Assembly (NCBI RefSeq): GCF_001424025.1
Contig: NZ_LMPZ01000001.1
Coordinates: forward strand, 187,074 to 251,073
Reading direction: 5' to 3'
Length of the DNA stretch: 64,000 bases
Source: Brevundimonas sp. Leaf363
GTDB lineage: Bacteria; Pseudomonadota; Alphaproteobacteria; Caulobacterales; Caulobacteraceae
Each line of letters begins with the position of its first letter. The first letter of the stretch is position 1. The translations under genes and the position numbers were made by a program. Below are positions 32,274-40,830 of this stretch, in pieces. The notes below the pieces were generated by a model. It was not told the DNA's origin and did no database searches. It worked only from the letters and a program-made list of their open reading frames with translations.

Positions 32274-32288
32274 ATGATCTGTGATCAT
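32274..32288. promoter_or_regulatory. Dyad ATGATC-N3-GATCAT upstream of maeB
   Basis: A perfect 6-bp inverted repeat with a 3-bp spacer lies in the 130-bp interval between the dapF stop and the maeB start. It could be a regulator site for maeB or part of a dapF terminator. The spacing does not fit a standard FNR box (TTGAT-N4-ATCAA). Confidence 0.4.
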
Positions 32289-32317
32289 GTGCGTCGGCAG
32301 AGCGTCAGGTCGCAGGC

Positions 32318-33148
32318 CTAGAGGGACAGGGTCCCCGTGCCCTCCGTCTCGACCGGGCCGGTCATCAGGACATGGTCGGTGGCTTGGTCCCAGTCGATCT
32401 GCAGCTCGCCCCCGTCCACCTCGACGGTCGCGCGGCGGCCGGTCAGGCCCCGGCGGGTGGCGGCGACCAGGGCGGCGCAGGCGCCGGTGCCGCACGCCTT
32501 GGTCAGGCCGGCGCCGCGCTCCCAGACCCGCAGGCGGATGCGATCCGGGGCCAGCACATGGGCGAAACCGACGTTGACCCCCTCCGGGAAGAGCGGATGG
32601 TGCTCGATCAGCGAGCCGGTCCCGCGCACGAAGCCGTCGTCCAGCCGGTCGGTGAAGAAGACCACGTGTGGATTGCCCATGGAGACGGCGCCCGGCGTGT
32701 GCACGACCGGATCGTCGATCGGCCCGACCTGTAGTTCGATGCCGTAGGTCTGCATCTCCTCGGCCAGCGGGATCTCGTCCCACCTCAGTCGGGGCCGGCC
32801 CATGTCGACCGTAACCTGGTCAGGGCCCGCCCGCCGCGCCGTGGTGAGGCCGCCCAGAGTGTCGATGGTCACCGCGTCGCGCCCGGTGGATTGCAGCAAC
32901 AGCCAGCCGACGCAGCGCAGGGCGTTGCCGCAGGTCTCGACCATGCCGCCGTCGGAATTCCACACCCGCATGAAGGCGTCGGCGCCGTCCGAGGGCTCGA
33001 TGCCGATGATCTGGTCGAAGCCGGGGCCGGTGGCCTTGTTTCCCAGCGTGCGCGCCTGCTCCTGCGTCGGACGGAACGCAGTCTCCAGCGCATTGACCAC
33101 GACGAAGTCGTTCCCGGCGCCGTTCATGCGGATGTAGGGCGTGGCCAT
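32318..33148 (-). CDS. dapF: Diaminopimelate epimerase
   Basis: A 276-residue enzyme converting LL- to meso-diaminopimelate for peptidoglycan and lysine. Both catalytic cysteines are present: one in METCGNALRC (written VETCGNALRC here) and one in KACGTGACAA. RMNGAGNDFVV opens the fold and MGNPHVVFF is also conserved. The start is ATG 33148 (MATPYIRMNG) or ATG 33157 (three residues longer). It diverges from the ion-channel gene over about 65 bp. Confidence 0.95.
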   Translation of the reverse strand: MATPYIRMNGAGNDFVVVNALETAFRPTQEQARTLGNKATGPGFDQIIGIEPSDGADAFMRVWNSDGGMVETCGNALRCVGWLLLQSTGRDAVTIDTLGGLTTARRAGPDQVTVDMGRPRLRWDEIPLAEEMQTYGIELQVGPIDDPVVHTPGAVSMGNPHVVFFTDRLDDGFVRGTGSLIEHHPLFPEGVNVGFAHVLAPDRIRLRVWERGAGLTKACGTGACAALVAATRRGLTGRRATVEVDGGELQIDWDQATDHVLMTGPVETEGTGTLSL

Positions 33149-33212
33149 GTTCGGCATATACGAACGGAAGCGCCGCTCGCCAATCGCCCGCGAACCACGC
33201 TATCGCTGGGGG

Positions 33213-34007
33213 ATGGCCGCCGAGACCCCATCCATCCGCCACCACGGCCTGAAGGCGCGGCTGCGCTATCTGTATCACGGCAGTCAGCCGGCGGCGGTGC
33301 GGTTCCGCCTGGCGGTCATCGCCATAGACCTGCTGATCATCGCCTTCTTCCTGGCCGCGCCGATCCTGCGCGAGGCGGGGCGGACCTTCTACGTCATCGA
33401 CTATGCGATCGCCGCGATCCTGACGGTCGATCTGGCGGCGCGCATCTACGCCTATTCGGACGTCAGGGACTGGCTGAAGAAGCCTGTGAACTGGATCGAT
33501 CTGGTGGTGCTGGCGACGTTGCTGTTCCCCGCCTGGCTGTTCAACCTGGGCTTCCTGAGGCTGATGCGGCTGTGGACGCTGCTGAACTCGGACTTCTTCT
33601 GGCGCACCGTGGGCCGCAAGTTCGACGACACGCGGGTCGAGGAAATCACCCGGGCCATGGCGGCGCTGGTCACCTTCGTCTTCGTGGTGACGGGCTTCGT
33701 TTACGCCACTTTCCGGGGCCGGCACGACGGCATCACCGGCTACCTGGACGCGCTGTATTTCACCGTCGCGACCCTGACGACGACAGGCTTCGGGGACATC
33801 ACCCTGCCGGGCAATTGGGGGCGGGTGCTGTCGATCGTGGTCATGCTGACGGGCATCACCCTGTTCCTGCGCCTGGCCCAGACCCTGATGCGTCCGCACA
33901 AGGTGAAGTTTCCCTGCGACACCTGCGGCCTGCAGAAGCACGACCCGGACGCCGTTCACTGCAAGGCGTGCGGCAATCTGCTGTGCATTCCCGACGACGG
34001 CGCCTGA
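33213..34007 (+). CDS. Six-helix potassium-channel protein with C-terminal zinc ribbon
   Basis: A 264-residue membrane protein. Hydrophobic segments at about 32-52, 60-80, 93-113, 150-170 and 203-225 surround a pore loop TVATLTTTGFGDI (filter TGFGD near 191-195), as in voltage-gated K+ channels. The S4-like RLMRLW carries few charges. The short cytosolic tail has a CxxC-x11-CxxC ribbon (Cys235, 238, 250, 253), a likely zinc site and unusual for this family. The ATG at 33213 fits best, because the longer frame would run through the dapF promoter. Ion selectivity is inferred from the filter only. Confidence 0.85.
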   Translation: MAAETPSIRHHGLKARLRYLYHGSQPAAVRFRLAVIAIDLLIIAFFLAAPILREAGRTFYVIDYAIAAILTVDLAARIYAYSDVRDWLKKPVNWIDLVVLATLLFPAWLFNLGFLRLMRLWTLLNSDFFWRTVGRKFDDTRVEEITRAMAALVTFVFVVTGFVYATFRGRHDGITGYLDALYFTVATLTTTGFGDITLPGNWGRVLSIVVMLTGITLFLRLAQTLMRPHKVKFPCDTCGLQKHDPDAVHCKACGNLLCIPDDGA

Positions 34008-34087
34008 TCCGCACGACTGGCGGCCCGGCGCGAGCGGTGGCAAGAGAAGATGCGGCCCCGTTCGGGCGCGCCTGAGGGGAGGCCCGC

Positions 34088-34804
34088 TTGGCCGACGAGG
34101 ACTACATCGGCTTCATCCCGGCCCGCGCCGGCAGCGAGCGGGTCGTGGGCAAGAACACCCGCCCGTTCGCCGGTTTCGAGAAGGGCCTGCTGGAGCTGAA
34201 GCTGCGCCAGATGGCCAAGGTCACGGGCCTGAGCCGCATCGTCGTCTCGTCCAACGACGACGAGGTTCTGTCGATCTCGGCCGACTTCGCCCGCACCCTG
34301 GACAGCCGTATCCAGCCGCTGGAGCGTCCGGACGAATGGGGTTCCAGCGCCACCTCGATGGGCCTGTTCATCAGCGACTACATCGCCCACCTGTTCGACC
34401 AGGGGACGATCGTCTGGACCCACGTCACCTCGCCCCTGATCACCGCCGCCGTCTATCAGGACATCATCGGCGCCTATGAGGCGGGCAAGCGCGACGGCTT
34501 CGACAGCCTGATCACCGTCACCAAGCTGCAGAAATTCATCTGGAACCGGGAAGGGCCGGTCAACTACGACCCGGCCGTCGAGCGCTGGCCCCGCAGCCAG
34601 GATCTGGAGCCGTTGTTCGAGATCAACCACGGCGTCTACATGATGCCCTTCGACCTGATGCGCGAACGCCAGGACCGGATCGGGCACAAGCCGAAATTCT
34701 ACGAGCTGCCCGAAACCATCGCCATGGACATCGACTGGCCCGAACAGTTCACCCACCTGGAGCATCTGGTGGTCGAGCGCGTGGGCAAGGGCGAGGCGCT
34801 TTAG
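34088..34804 (+). CDS. Acylneuraminate cytidylyltransferase-family protein (CMP-sugar synthetase)
   Basis: A 238-residue enzyme of the NeuA/PseF/LegF family: GFIPARAGSERVVGKNTRPF is the nucleotide-binding signature, then IVVSSNDDEVLSIS and WTHVTSPLI, with FYELPETIAMDIDWPEQF near the end. It activates a nonulosonate-type sugar with CTP. In Caulobacterales such sugars decorate flagellin or surface polysaccharide. The start is TTG at 34088, decided by a strong GAGGGGAGG six bases upstream. No other nonulosonate-biosynthesis gene is nearby. Confidence 0.86.
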   Translation: MADEDYIGFIPARAGSERVVGKNTRPFAGFEKGLLELKLRQMAKVTGLSRIVVSSNDDEVLSISADFARTLDSRIQPLERPDEWGSSATSMGLFISDYIAHLFDQGTIVWTHVTSPLITAAVYQDIIGAYEAGKRDGFDSLITVTKLQKFIWNREGPVNYDPAVERWPRSQDLEPLFEINHGVYMMPFDLMRERQDRIGHKPKFYELPETIAMDIDWPEQFTHLEHLVVERVGKGEAL

Positions 34805-34808
34805 GCCC

Positions 34809-36020
34809 ATGCCGGGTCCGCTTCACGGCGTGCGGGTGCTGGACCTGTCGCGGGTGCTGGCCGGGCCGTGGGCGACGCAGGTGCTGGCCGACCTCGGCGC
34901 CGAGGTCATCAAGATCGAGCGACCAGGCGTGGGCGACGACACCCGCGCCTGGGGGCCGCCCTTCCTCGAAACCACCGACGGCGAGCGCGGCGACGCGGCC
35001 TATTTCACCTGCGCCAACCGGGGCAAGCAGTCGGTTACGCTTGACATCGCCATCCCCGAAGGCGCGGCCATCGCCCGGCGGCTGGCCGAGGGTTGCGACG
35101 TCGTGGTCGAGAACTTCAAGACCGGCGGGCTGAAGAAGTACGGGCTGGACCACGCCGGCCTGAAGGCGATCAAGCCGTCGCTGGTCTATTGCTCCATCAC
35201 CGGCTTCGGCCAGGACGGGCCGGACGCGCACCGCGCCGGCTACGATTACATGATCCAGGCCATGGGCGGGCTGATGTCCATCACGGGCCAGCCGGATGGC
35301 GCGCCGGGGGCCGAGCCGATGAAGGTGGGCGTGGCGGTGGTGGATCTGTTCACCGGCCTCTATGCGTCGAACGCCATCCTGGCGGCCCTGATGCACGCGC
35401 GGGCGACGGGCGAGGGTCAGCATATCGACCTGGCCCTGTTCGACGTGCAGGCCGCCATGCTGGCCAACCAGGCCGCCAACTTCTTCGCCACCGGCCGCGC
35501 GCCGGGACGGCTGGGCAATGCTCACCCCAATCTGGCGCCCTACCAGCCCTTCCCCTGCAGCGACGGCATGGCGGTGATCGCCGTCGGCAACGACGGACAG
35601 TTCCGCGCGCTCACCAAGGCCTTGGGCGTCGAGGGGATGGGCGCGGATCCGCGCTTCGTGACCAACGCCGTGCGCGTCGAGCACCGCGCAGCCCTGTCCG
35701 CCGAGGTCTCCTCCCTGACGGCGGGCCAGACGGTCAAGGGCCTGCTCGCCGTACTTGAGGCGGCGGGCGTGCCGGCCGGCCCGGTCAATACGGTGGCCCA
35801 GGTGTTCGAGGAGCCTCAAGCGCTGCATCGCGAACTGGCCGTGTCGCAGGCCCGCCCAGACCTGAGCGCCTCCATCCGCACCGTCGCCTCACCCATCCGT
35901 CTGTCCCAGACCCCCGTCGCCTACGACGCCGCCCCACCGGCGCTAGGGCAGGACACGGAGGCGGTGCTGGGCGGGTTGGGCCTGGATGTCGCGGACCTGA
36001 AGGCGCGCGGGATCGTCTGA
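34809..36020 (+). CDS. Family III CoA-transferase (CaiB/BaiF)
   Basis: A 403-residue CoA-transferase: PGPLHGVRVLDLSRVLAGPWATQVLADLGAEVIKIERPG is the typical N-terminus, RGKQSVTLDI follows, and the catalytic Asp is most likely Asp179 in VGVAVVDLFTGLYA. The C-terminal part closes the interlocked dimer. Members move CoA between organic acids (oxalate, carnitine, glutarate and others); the substrate cannot be told. It begins 4 bp after the CMP-sugar synthetase stop, probably co-transcribed without an obvious functional link. Confidence 0.88.
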   Translation: MPGPLHGVRVLDLSRVLAGPWATQVLADLGAEVIKIERPGVGDDTRAWGPPFLETTDGERGDAAYFTCANRGKQSVTLDIAIPEGAAIARRLAEGCDVVVENFKTGGLKKYGLDHAGLKAIKPSLVYCSITGFGQDGPDAHRAGYDYMIQAMGGLMSITGQPDGAPGAEPMKVGVAVVDLFTGLYASNAILAALMHARATGEGQHIDLALFDVQAAMLANQAANFFATGRAPGRLGNAHPNLAPYQPFPCSDGMAVIAVGNDGQFRALTKALGVEGMGADPRFVTNAVRVEHRAALSAEVSSLTAGQTVKGLLAVLEAAGVPAGPVNTVAQVFEEPQALHRELAVSQARPDLSASIRTVASPIRLSQTPVAYDAAPPALGQDTEAVLGGLGLDVADLKARGIV

Positions 36021-36024
36021 CCTG

Positions 36025-36181
36025 TCCTTCTCCGCTTGCGGGAGAAGGTGGCTGAGCGAAGCGAAGACGGATGAGGGGTCGCGCCGCGATCGGCTGACAA
36101 CCCGAATGATCCGCCGCAATCTTGCAACCCACAGAGACCCCTCATCCCTCTGTCGGGACCTTCTCCCGCAAGGGGAGAAGG
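36025..36181. repeat. Palindromic intergenic element, family B copy 2
   Basis: The ends are hairpins TCCTTCTCCGC...GCGGGAGAAGG and ACCTTCTCCCGC...GGGGAGAAGG in inverse orientation, with an inner ATGAGGGGTC / GACCCCTCAT pair. It fills the gap between the convergent CoA-transferase and deacetylase genes and ends 3 bp from the deacetylase stop. Confidence 0.88.
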
Positions 36182-36184
36182 GCT

Positions 36185-37135
36185 CTATGGCGCAGCCGTA
36201 TCCTTGCTGATCCACTCCGGCGGCTCCGGCTCCCAGCGCGCATCCGCAGGGGCCTCGGCTCGGCGCCAGCGATGCAGCCAGCTCATGCCGTTGGGTCCGA
36301 CGTAGGGATCGGGCCGGCGGTACAGCGGATCGGCCATCGCCTCCTCCAGCGTCACGAAGCGATAGCCGCGTTGCAGGAACAGGGCATGGATCTGCGGATA
36401 GAAGTCGCGGTTCAGACTATGGGCATGCAGCAGCAGGATTTGCGCCGGCTCGGCGCCGCCGGCGACCTCGGCGCTGTACGGTTCCCAGAAGTCCAGCGTC
36501 TGGCTCATGTAGACCAAGTAAGCTTCGCCGATGCGGCGCATCCGCTCGGTATCGCCGGCCGCCTCGGCTTTGCGATAGACGCCGGCGAACATCCAGTCCG
36601 AGTTGTCCAGGGTGACCGGCGCGATGACATAGCCCCGGTGGGCCAGTCCCGCCTCGGCCGCCGCCTTCTTCTCGGCCGTGTCGCCCGCGTGCAGATAGGG
36701 GTGGCGGAACCAGACCAGGTCGCCGCCCTGACGCTCCAGCGCCTGGCGCGTGTAGATCGCGCCCTGATCGACGTTGTCGAGCCAGGTCTCGGCCGTGACC
36801 GTGTTGATGTCCAGGTGGCTGAAGGTGTGGTTGCCCAGGCCGATGCCGGCGTCCAGCCAGGCGTCCAGGATATCCGGAAGCAGGGTCTGGCGCGTCTCCT
36901 CGCAGACCTGCCCCTCGTTGACGAAGCCGGTCGCGTGGCTGACCAGCGGCTTCAGCATGTCGAGGAAGGCGCGGGTGAAGGCCATCGCCTTGGCCGGATC
37001 GCACAGCTGGTCCGCCTCGGTCGCCTGGAACGGCAAGTCGTCAAAGGTGACGGCGACACGGCGCTCCTGCGCTGTCGCCGGTGCGGCGACGGACAGGACG
37101 GCGGCGATCATAAGGGTCAGGCGGCGCATCATCAT
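36185..37135 (-). CDS. Exported polysaccharide deacetylase-family protein
   Basis: A 316-residue NodB-fold (carbohydrate esterase 4) protein with a signal peptide (cleavage about residue 22, ATA|Q). Metal and catalytic residues visible: Asp32-Asp33 in TFDDLP, His103 and His107 in GNHTFSH, WFRHPYLHAG, and a late LLLHAHSLN. Such enzymes remove acetyl or formyl groups from amino-sugar polymers in the envelope. Three consecutive ATG codons (37135, 37132, 37129) are possible starts, plus a longer ATG at 37153. Its target is unknown. Confidence 0.86.
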   Translation of the reverse strand: MMMRRLTLMIAAVLSVAAPATAQERRVAVTFDDLPFQATEADQLCDPAKAMAFTRAFLDMLKPLVSHATGFVNEGQVCEETRQTLLPDILDAWLDAGIGLGNHTFSHLDINTVTAETWLDNVDQGAIYTRQALERQGGDLVWFRHPYLHAGDTAEKKAAAEAGLAHRGYVIAPVTLDNSDWMFAGVYRKAEAAGDTERMRRIGEAYLVYMSQTLDFWEPYSAEVAGGAEPAQILLLHAHSLNRDFYPQIHALFLQRGYRFVTLEEAMADPLYRRPDPYVGPNGMSWLHRWRRAEAPADARWEPEPPEWISKDTAAP

Positions 37136-37169
37136 CCCGCAGCCTAACCGCATGGCCCCGGATACGACA

Positions 37170-37199
37170 ACGCCCGCCCCGGATGTCCGGAGCGGGCGT
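37170..37199. terminator. Hairpin between rplT and the deacetylase gene
   Basis: An inverted repeat ACGCCCGC...GCGGGCGT with an inner CCGGATGTCCGG lies 26 bp downstream of the rplT stop (minus strand). It lacks a clear T run, so termination is plausible but not certain. Confidence 0.55.
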
Positions 37200-37224
37200 C
37201 TGATCGTCTGGCCGTGCGTGGCGC

Positions 37225-37578
37225 TTAGGCCAGAGCGGCGCGGACCTTGTCGGCGATGCCCTTGAAGGCGCCGCCGTCGGCGGCCAGGTCGGCCAGGACC
37301 TTGCGGTCCAGCTCGATGCCGGCCTTGCCCAGGCCATGAATGAATTGGCTGTAGGTGAAGCCTTCGACGCGGGCGGCCGCGTTGATGCGCTGGATCCAGA
37401 GGGCGCGGAAGTTGCGCTTCTTGGTGCGACGGTCGCGGTAGGCGTACTGACCGGCGCGATCCACGGCCGCCTTGGCGGTGCGGATCGTGTTCTTGCGGCG
37501 GCCCCGGAAGCCCTTGGCCTGCTCCAGAACTTTCTTGTGACGGGCGTGGGACGTAACGCCCCGAGTGACGCGAGCCAT
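37225..37578 (-). CDS. rplT: 50S ribosomal protein L20
   Basis: A 117-residue basic protein: [36 protein letters not shown] and [24 protein letters not shown] are L20 signatures. It binds 23S rRNA early in 50S assembly and in some bacteria represses its own operon. GGGAAAA precedes the ATG. It follows rpmI on the same strand with a 124-bp gap, in the conserved rpmI-rplT order. Confidence 0.98.
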   Translation of the reverse strand: MARVTRGVTSHARHKKVLEQAKGFRGRRKNTIRTAKAAVDRAGQYAYRDRRTKKRNFRALWIQRINAAARVEGFTYSQFIHGLGKAGIELDRKVLADLAADGGAFKGIADKVRAALA

Positions 37579-37702
37579 GATGATTTTCCCTTCGGGAGGG
37601 TCCTATCGCTCACCGCCCAACCTTTCTTAGGCTTGGGGTTCGCTGCTTGAGGACCTTTGGTTCAAACTGATTGTGGTGAGGAGATCGTGCTGGGGCCCGC
37701 GC

Positions 37703-37900
37703 TTACGCGTAGGGCATGTAGCTCTTGATCTTCTTGGCGTCGGCGTCCGACATGATCGCGGTGCCGCGATTTTGGCGGATGTACTTGGAGTTGTGGCTGA
37801 TCAAGCGGTGACGCTTGCCCGCCACGCCGGCCTTGACCTTGCCGCTCGCCGTCAGTTTGAAGCGCTTCTTGGCGCCCGACTTTGTCTTCAGTTTCGGCAT
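37703..37900 (-). CDS. rpmI: 50S ribosomal protein L35
   Basis: A 65-residue basic protein, [23 protein letters not shown], clearly L35. The ATG at 37900 is the conserved start; an in-frame ATG eight residues upstream is less likely. GAGAGAG upstream serves as ribosome-binding site. A hairpin (37933-37949) in the leader may be a regulatory structure. Confidence 0.98.
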   Translation of the reverse strand: MPKLKTKSGAKKRFKLTASGKVKAGVAGKRHRLISHNSKYIRQNRGTAIMSDADAKKIKSYMPYA

Positions 37901-37932
37901 TTTCACTCTCTCTAGGTGGGCCACCGCCCGTT

Positions 37933-37949
37933 CGGGCTACTTGAGCCCG
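37933..37949 (-). promoter_or_regulatory. Leader hairpin upstream of rpmI
   Basis: CGGGCT-CAAGT-AGCCCG forms a perfect 6-bp stem with a 5-nt loop, 33 bp before the rpmI start. It could be an attenuator or protein-binding hairpin in the L35-L20 leader; in other bacteria L20 binds such leaders, but no specific L20-site match was recognised. Confidence 0.35.
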
Positions 37950-37962
37950 AGGGACGGAGAGC

Positions 37963-38000
37963 TATTAAGAACCGCCCAGGCATGCCTGTTCGCCCGGCGG
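37963..38000 (-). terminator. Probable intrinsic terminator after the S9 peptidase gene
   Basis: On the minus strand CCGCC...AGGCATGCCT...GGGCGG is followed by TTCTTAAT, a hairpin plus short U-rich tail located 74 bp after the peptidase stop and before the rpmI leader. Confidence 0.5.
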
Positions 38001-38073
38001 TTCGGTACGCGAAGGCGCGGCTTCTAAGCCAACGCCCTCGCGGATGCAAGCTGACTCTGGGTCAGCCCGGGTC

Positions 38074-40035
38074 CTAGTCCGCCGGGTTGTGGCGGTTCAG
38101 GAAGTCGATCAGCGCCTGGGACACGCGCAGGCGGCCCGACGCGCGCGACAGCCAGTGGTCCTCGCCCTGAAGCTCGACCATCTCGACGTCCTTGCCCGAC
38201 CGCTGCAGGGCGCGCTGGAACAGCTCGCTCTGCTCATAGGGCACGACGCTGTCGTCGCGGCCGTGGATCAGCAGCACCGGGCCCTGGACGCGATCCGCCA
38301 GACGCGCGGGCGAGACCTGGGCGATGGCGTTGTCGTTGATCCGGTCGGCGCCCATGAACCGCTTCCAGAAGCGCATGACGATGCTGTCCTTGCCGCCCGT
38401 CTGGTCGCGTTCCCACGCCAGCATGCGCGGCAGGTCCGACACGCCGGCGCCGGCGATGGCGCAGCGGTAGGTTTCGGGGTCCAGGGTGGCGCCCGCCATG
38501 GCGGCGTAACCGCCGTAGCTCCAGCCGAAGATGCAGACGCGGGCCGGGTCGATGATGCCCTGGTCACGCAGATAGTGGACGCCGTCGGTCAGGTCCGACT
38601 GCATCTTCTTGCCCCACTCGCCATAGCCGGCCTCCAGGTGCGCATTGCCGTAGCCGGTCGAGCCGCGGAACTGCGGCTGGATTACCGCATAGCCGCGCGA
38701 GGCCAGCAGCTGGCTCCAGTGATCAAAGCCGGGTTCGTCGCGCGCGCCCGGTCCGCCGTGCGGCAGCATGATCAGCGGCAGGTTCTTGGCTTCGCGGCCC
38801 GGCGGCAGGGTCAGATAGGCCGGAATGCGCATGCCGTCGGCGGCGCGGTATTCGATGTAGCGCACCTCGCCCATGGCGGCGGTCGGAACGGCCGGGTACT
38901 GCGAGCCCAGGGGCGTGGCGCGACCCGCGGCCATGTCGATCAGGGCGTAGGAGCCCGGATCGCCGGCGCCCTGGGTCAGGACGATGATCTTGTCGAAGTC
39001 GGGCGTGGCCGAGACCACCTGCACCGTCTTGTTCGGATAGGCGGCGGTCACGGATGCCCACCGCTGCGCCAGCGTCGGGTCCAGGAAGACCACGTCGTAG
39101 GCGTTCTCCGTCAGGGAACTGAAGCCGATCAGCTCGCGCGTCAGGCGGTGATAGATGGGCGACGGCTCCTGCATCTCGCCGAAGCCCAGGCGGCGCGGCG
39201 TTCCGCCCGCCAGCGGTACCTCAAACAGTTGATCGCCGGTCGCCGCGGGCACCGACAGCAGGACAGTGTTCTTGGTGCGACCGTAACCCAGGACGCTAGG
39301 CGTCTCGATCCGGTAGTCGTCGCCCGACCAGATCTCGCGCCAACCGACGGTGTCCTTGGCCTGGACCCAGTAGCGGCCGTTGTCGGTGTCCCACTGACCG
39401 CGGGCCACCGGCTGGCCATTGGCGTCCGAGAAGCTCTCGAAATTATCGATCGGCGTACCGACGCCGGTGTCCAGATCGACCGAGAAGGGCGTCGAGCGAT
39501 AGTTGGCGCCCGGGCTGTAGACGATGGTCGTCAGCCGCCCGTTGATCATCCGCTGGAAGGGCGTGCCCTGGATGAAGTTGAACTGGCCCGACGCTGCGCT
39601 GATCCGGGTCGAGGTCGTGCCCGAACCGCCGCGCGTCGAGTTCATCAGGGTGACGAACCGCTGCGTCTGGGTATTGAACGACTGGGCGTTGTAGAGCTCC
39701 TGGCTGCTGTCGAAACCGCGCGGCGCCACATAGTCCGAGGTGGTGATCAGGACGTGGGTGTCGTCAGCCCACTGGACCGCCCGGACCTTCTGGTCGCCGA
39801 TGCCGACGGCGCCCAGCGATTCTCCGCCCAGGGTGCGGGCCGCCAGCTGGCGTACGCCGTTGGCGGCGGTGCCAATGAAGGCGATCTTGGTCCCGTCGGG
39901 CGAGATGGCGACATTGCCCAGAGCCGGCAGCGAGGCGTACGCCTCGATGGGCGGCGCGGCGGGCGCCTGGGCGAGAACGGGCGTGGCGCAGGCCACGGCG
40001 ACAGCGGCGGTCAGCGCGCTGAACAGGATTTTCAC
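38074..40035 (-). CDS. Exported S9-family (prolyl oligopeptidase-like) peptidase
   Basis: A 653-residue protein with a signal peptide (MKILFSALTAAVAVACATPVLA|Q), a beta-propeller-like N-terminal region (VAISPDGTKIAFIG) and a C-terminal alpha/beta hydrolase. The catalytic Ser506 is in FGWSYGGYAA; Asp in LLIHGRDDSVVP and His in QGEDHWLS complete the triad. LPLIMLPHGGPGARDE provides the oxyanion region. It is probably a periplasmic dipeptidyl/oligopeptidase. It lies between infC and rpmI, two genes that are usually adjacent. Confidence 0.93.
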   Translation of the reverse strand: MKILFSALTAAVAVACATPVLAQAPAAPPIEAYASLPALGNVAISPDGTKIAFIGTAANGVRQLAARTLGGESLGAVGIGDQKVRAVQWADDTHVLITTSDYVAPRGFDSSQELYNAQSFNTQTQRFVTLMNSTRGGSGTTSTRISAASGQFNFIQGTPFQRMINGRLTTIVYSPGANYRSTPFSVDLDTGVGTPIDNFESFSDANGQPVARGQWDTDNGRYWVQAKDTVGWREIWSGDDYRIETPSVLGYGRTKNTVLLSVPAATGDQLFEVPLAGGTPRRLGFGEMQEPSPIYHRLTRELIGFSSLTENAYDVVFLDPTLAQRWASVTAAYPNKTVQVVSATPDFDKIIVLTQGAGDPGSYALIDMAAGRATPLGSQYPAVPTAAMGEVRYIEYRAADGMRIPAYLTLPPGREAKNLPLIMLPHGGPGARDEPGFDHWSQLLASRGYAVIQPQFRGSTGYGNAHLEAGYGEWGKKMQSDLTDGVHYLRDQGIIDPARVCIFGWSYGGYAAMAGATLDPETYRCAIAGAGVSDLPRMLAWERDQTGGKDSIVMRFWKRFMGADRINDNAIAQVSPARLADRVQGPVLLIHGRDDSVVPYEQSELFQRALQRSGKDVEMVELQGEDHWLSRASGRLRVSQALIDFLNRHNPAD

Positions 40036-40183
40036 GGAAGACGTCCCTCGGAACTGCGGCGCCCCCGCGCCGTCACTGAGCGCGATCCTACAGACGAGAA
40101 CGGCGCCGCGCCAGATCGGCGCGGCGCCGGAATAGGCGTCGAAATCGCGTTGTCGGCAGCGTCAGATCAGCGCGGCGCCCGGA

Positions 40184-40705
40184 TCAGCGGGGCGCCAGGA
40201 TCATGATCATCTGGCGGCCCTCCATACGCGGGGCGTACTCGACCTTGGCGACCTCGTCGAAGTCTTCCTGCACCTTCGTCAGCAGCTTCATGCCCAGTTC
40301 CGGGTGCGCCATCTCGCGGCCGCGGAAGCGCAGGGTCACCTTCACCTTGTCTCCTTCGTCGAAGAAGCGGTGCATGGCCTTGGCCTTCACGTCATAGTCG
40401 TGCGTGTCGATGTTCGGGCGCAGCTTGATCTCTTTGAGCTCGACGACCTTCTGGCGTTTGCGCGCCTCGGCCTTCTTCTTCTGCTCCTGAAAACGATGCT
40501 TGCCGTAATCCAGGATCTTGGCGACGGGCGGATCGGCCGTCGCGACGATCTCGACCAGATCCAGACCGGCCTCCTCGGCGGCTTCCAGCGCGGCGGAGGT
40601 CGGCATGACGCCCTGCTTCTCGCCGTTCTGATCGATCAGCAGCACGCGCGGAGAGCGGATTTCCTGGTTCATACGCGGCCCATCCTTGACGGGCGGCGTT
40701 TGCAT
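40184..40705 (-). CDS. infC: Translation initiation factor IF-3
   Basis: A 173-residue IF-3: N-domain with [36 protein letters not shown], linker [18 protein letters not shown]-domain with [24 protein letters not shown] and [16 protein letters not shown]. It keeps the 30S subunit free and checks the start codon. The ATG at 40705 is chosen because the PPVKDGPR stretch resembles other alphaproteobacterial IF-3 N-termini; ATG 40672 is an alternative. IF-3 genes often use AUU starts, which is not the case here. Confidence 0.96.
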   Translation of the reverse strand: MQTPPVKDGPRMNQEIRSPRVLLIDQNGEKQGVMPTSAALEAAEEAGLDLVEIVATADPPVAKILDYGKHRFQEQKKKAEARKRQKVVELKEIKLRPNIDTHDYDVKAKAMHRFFDEGDKVKVTLRFRGREMAHPELGMKLLTKVQEDFDEVAKVEYAPRMEGRQMIMILAPR

Positions 40706-40830
40706 GGGACGGCGAATGGGCGTCGTTTCCTTATGTGGACGAAGGCGTCGGAGTTTCAGCCAACAGATAGCGCGCGGCGAACCGCGTCGTTCCTCTCGGC
40801 TATGCTATATGCCCGCGAAAGGCCCGATCT

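Noticed and set aside
32274..32288. FNR/CRP box upstream of maeB
   Set aside because: The dyad ATGATC-N3-GATCAT has the wrong spacing and half-sites for TTGAT-N4-ATCAA and for TGTGA-N6-TCACA.
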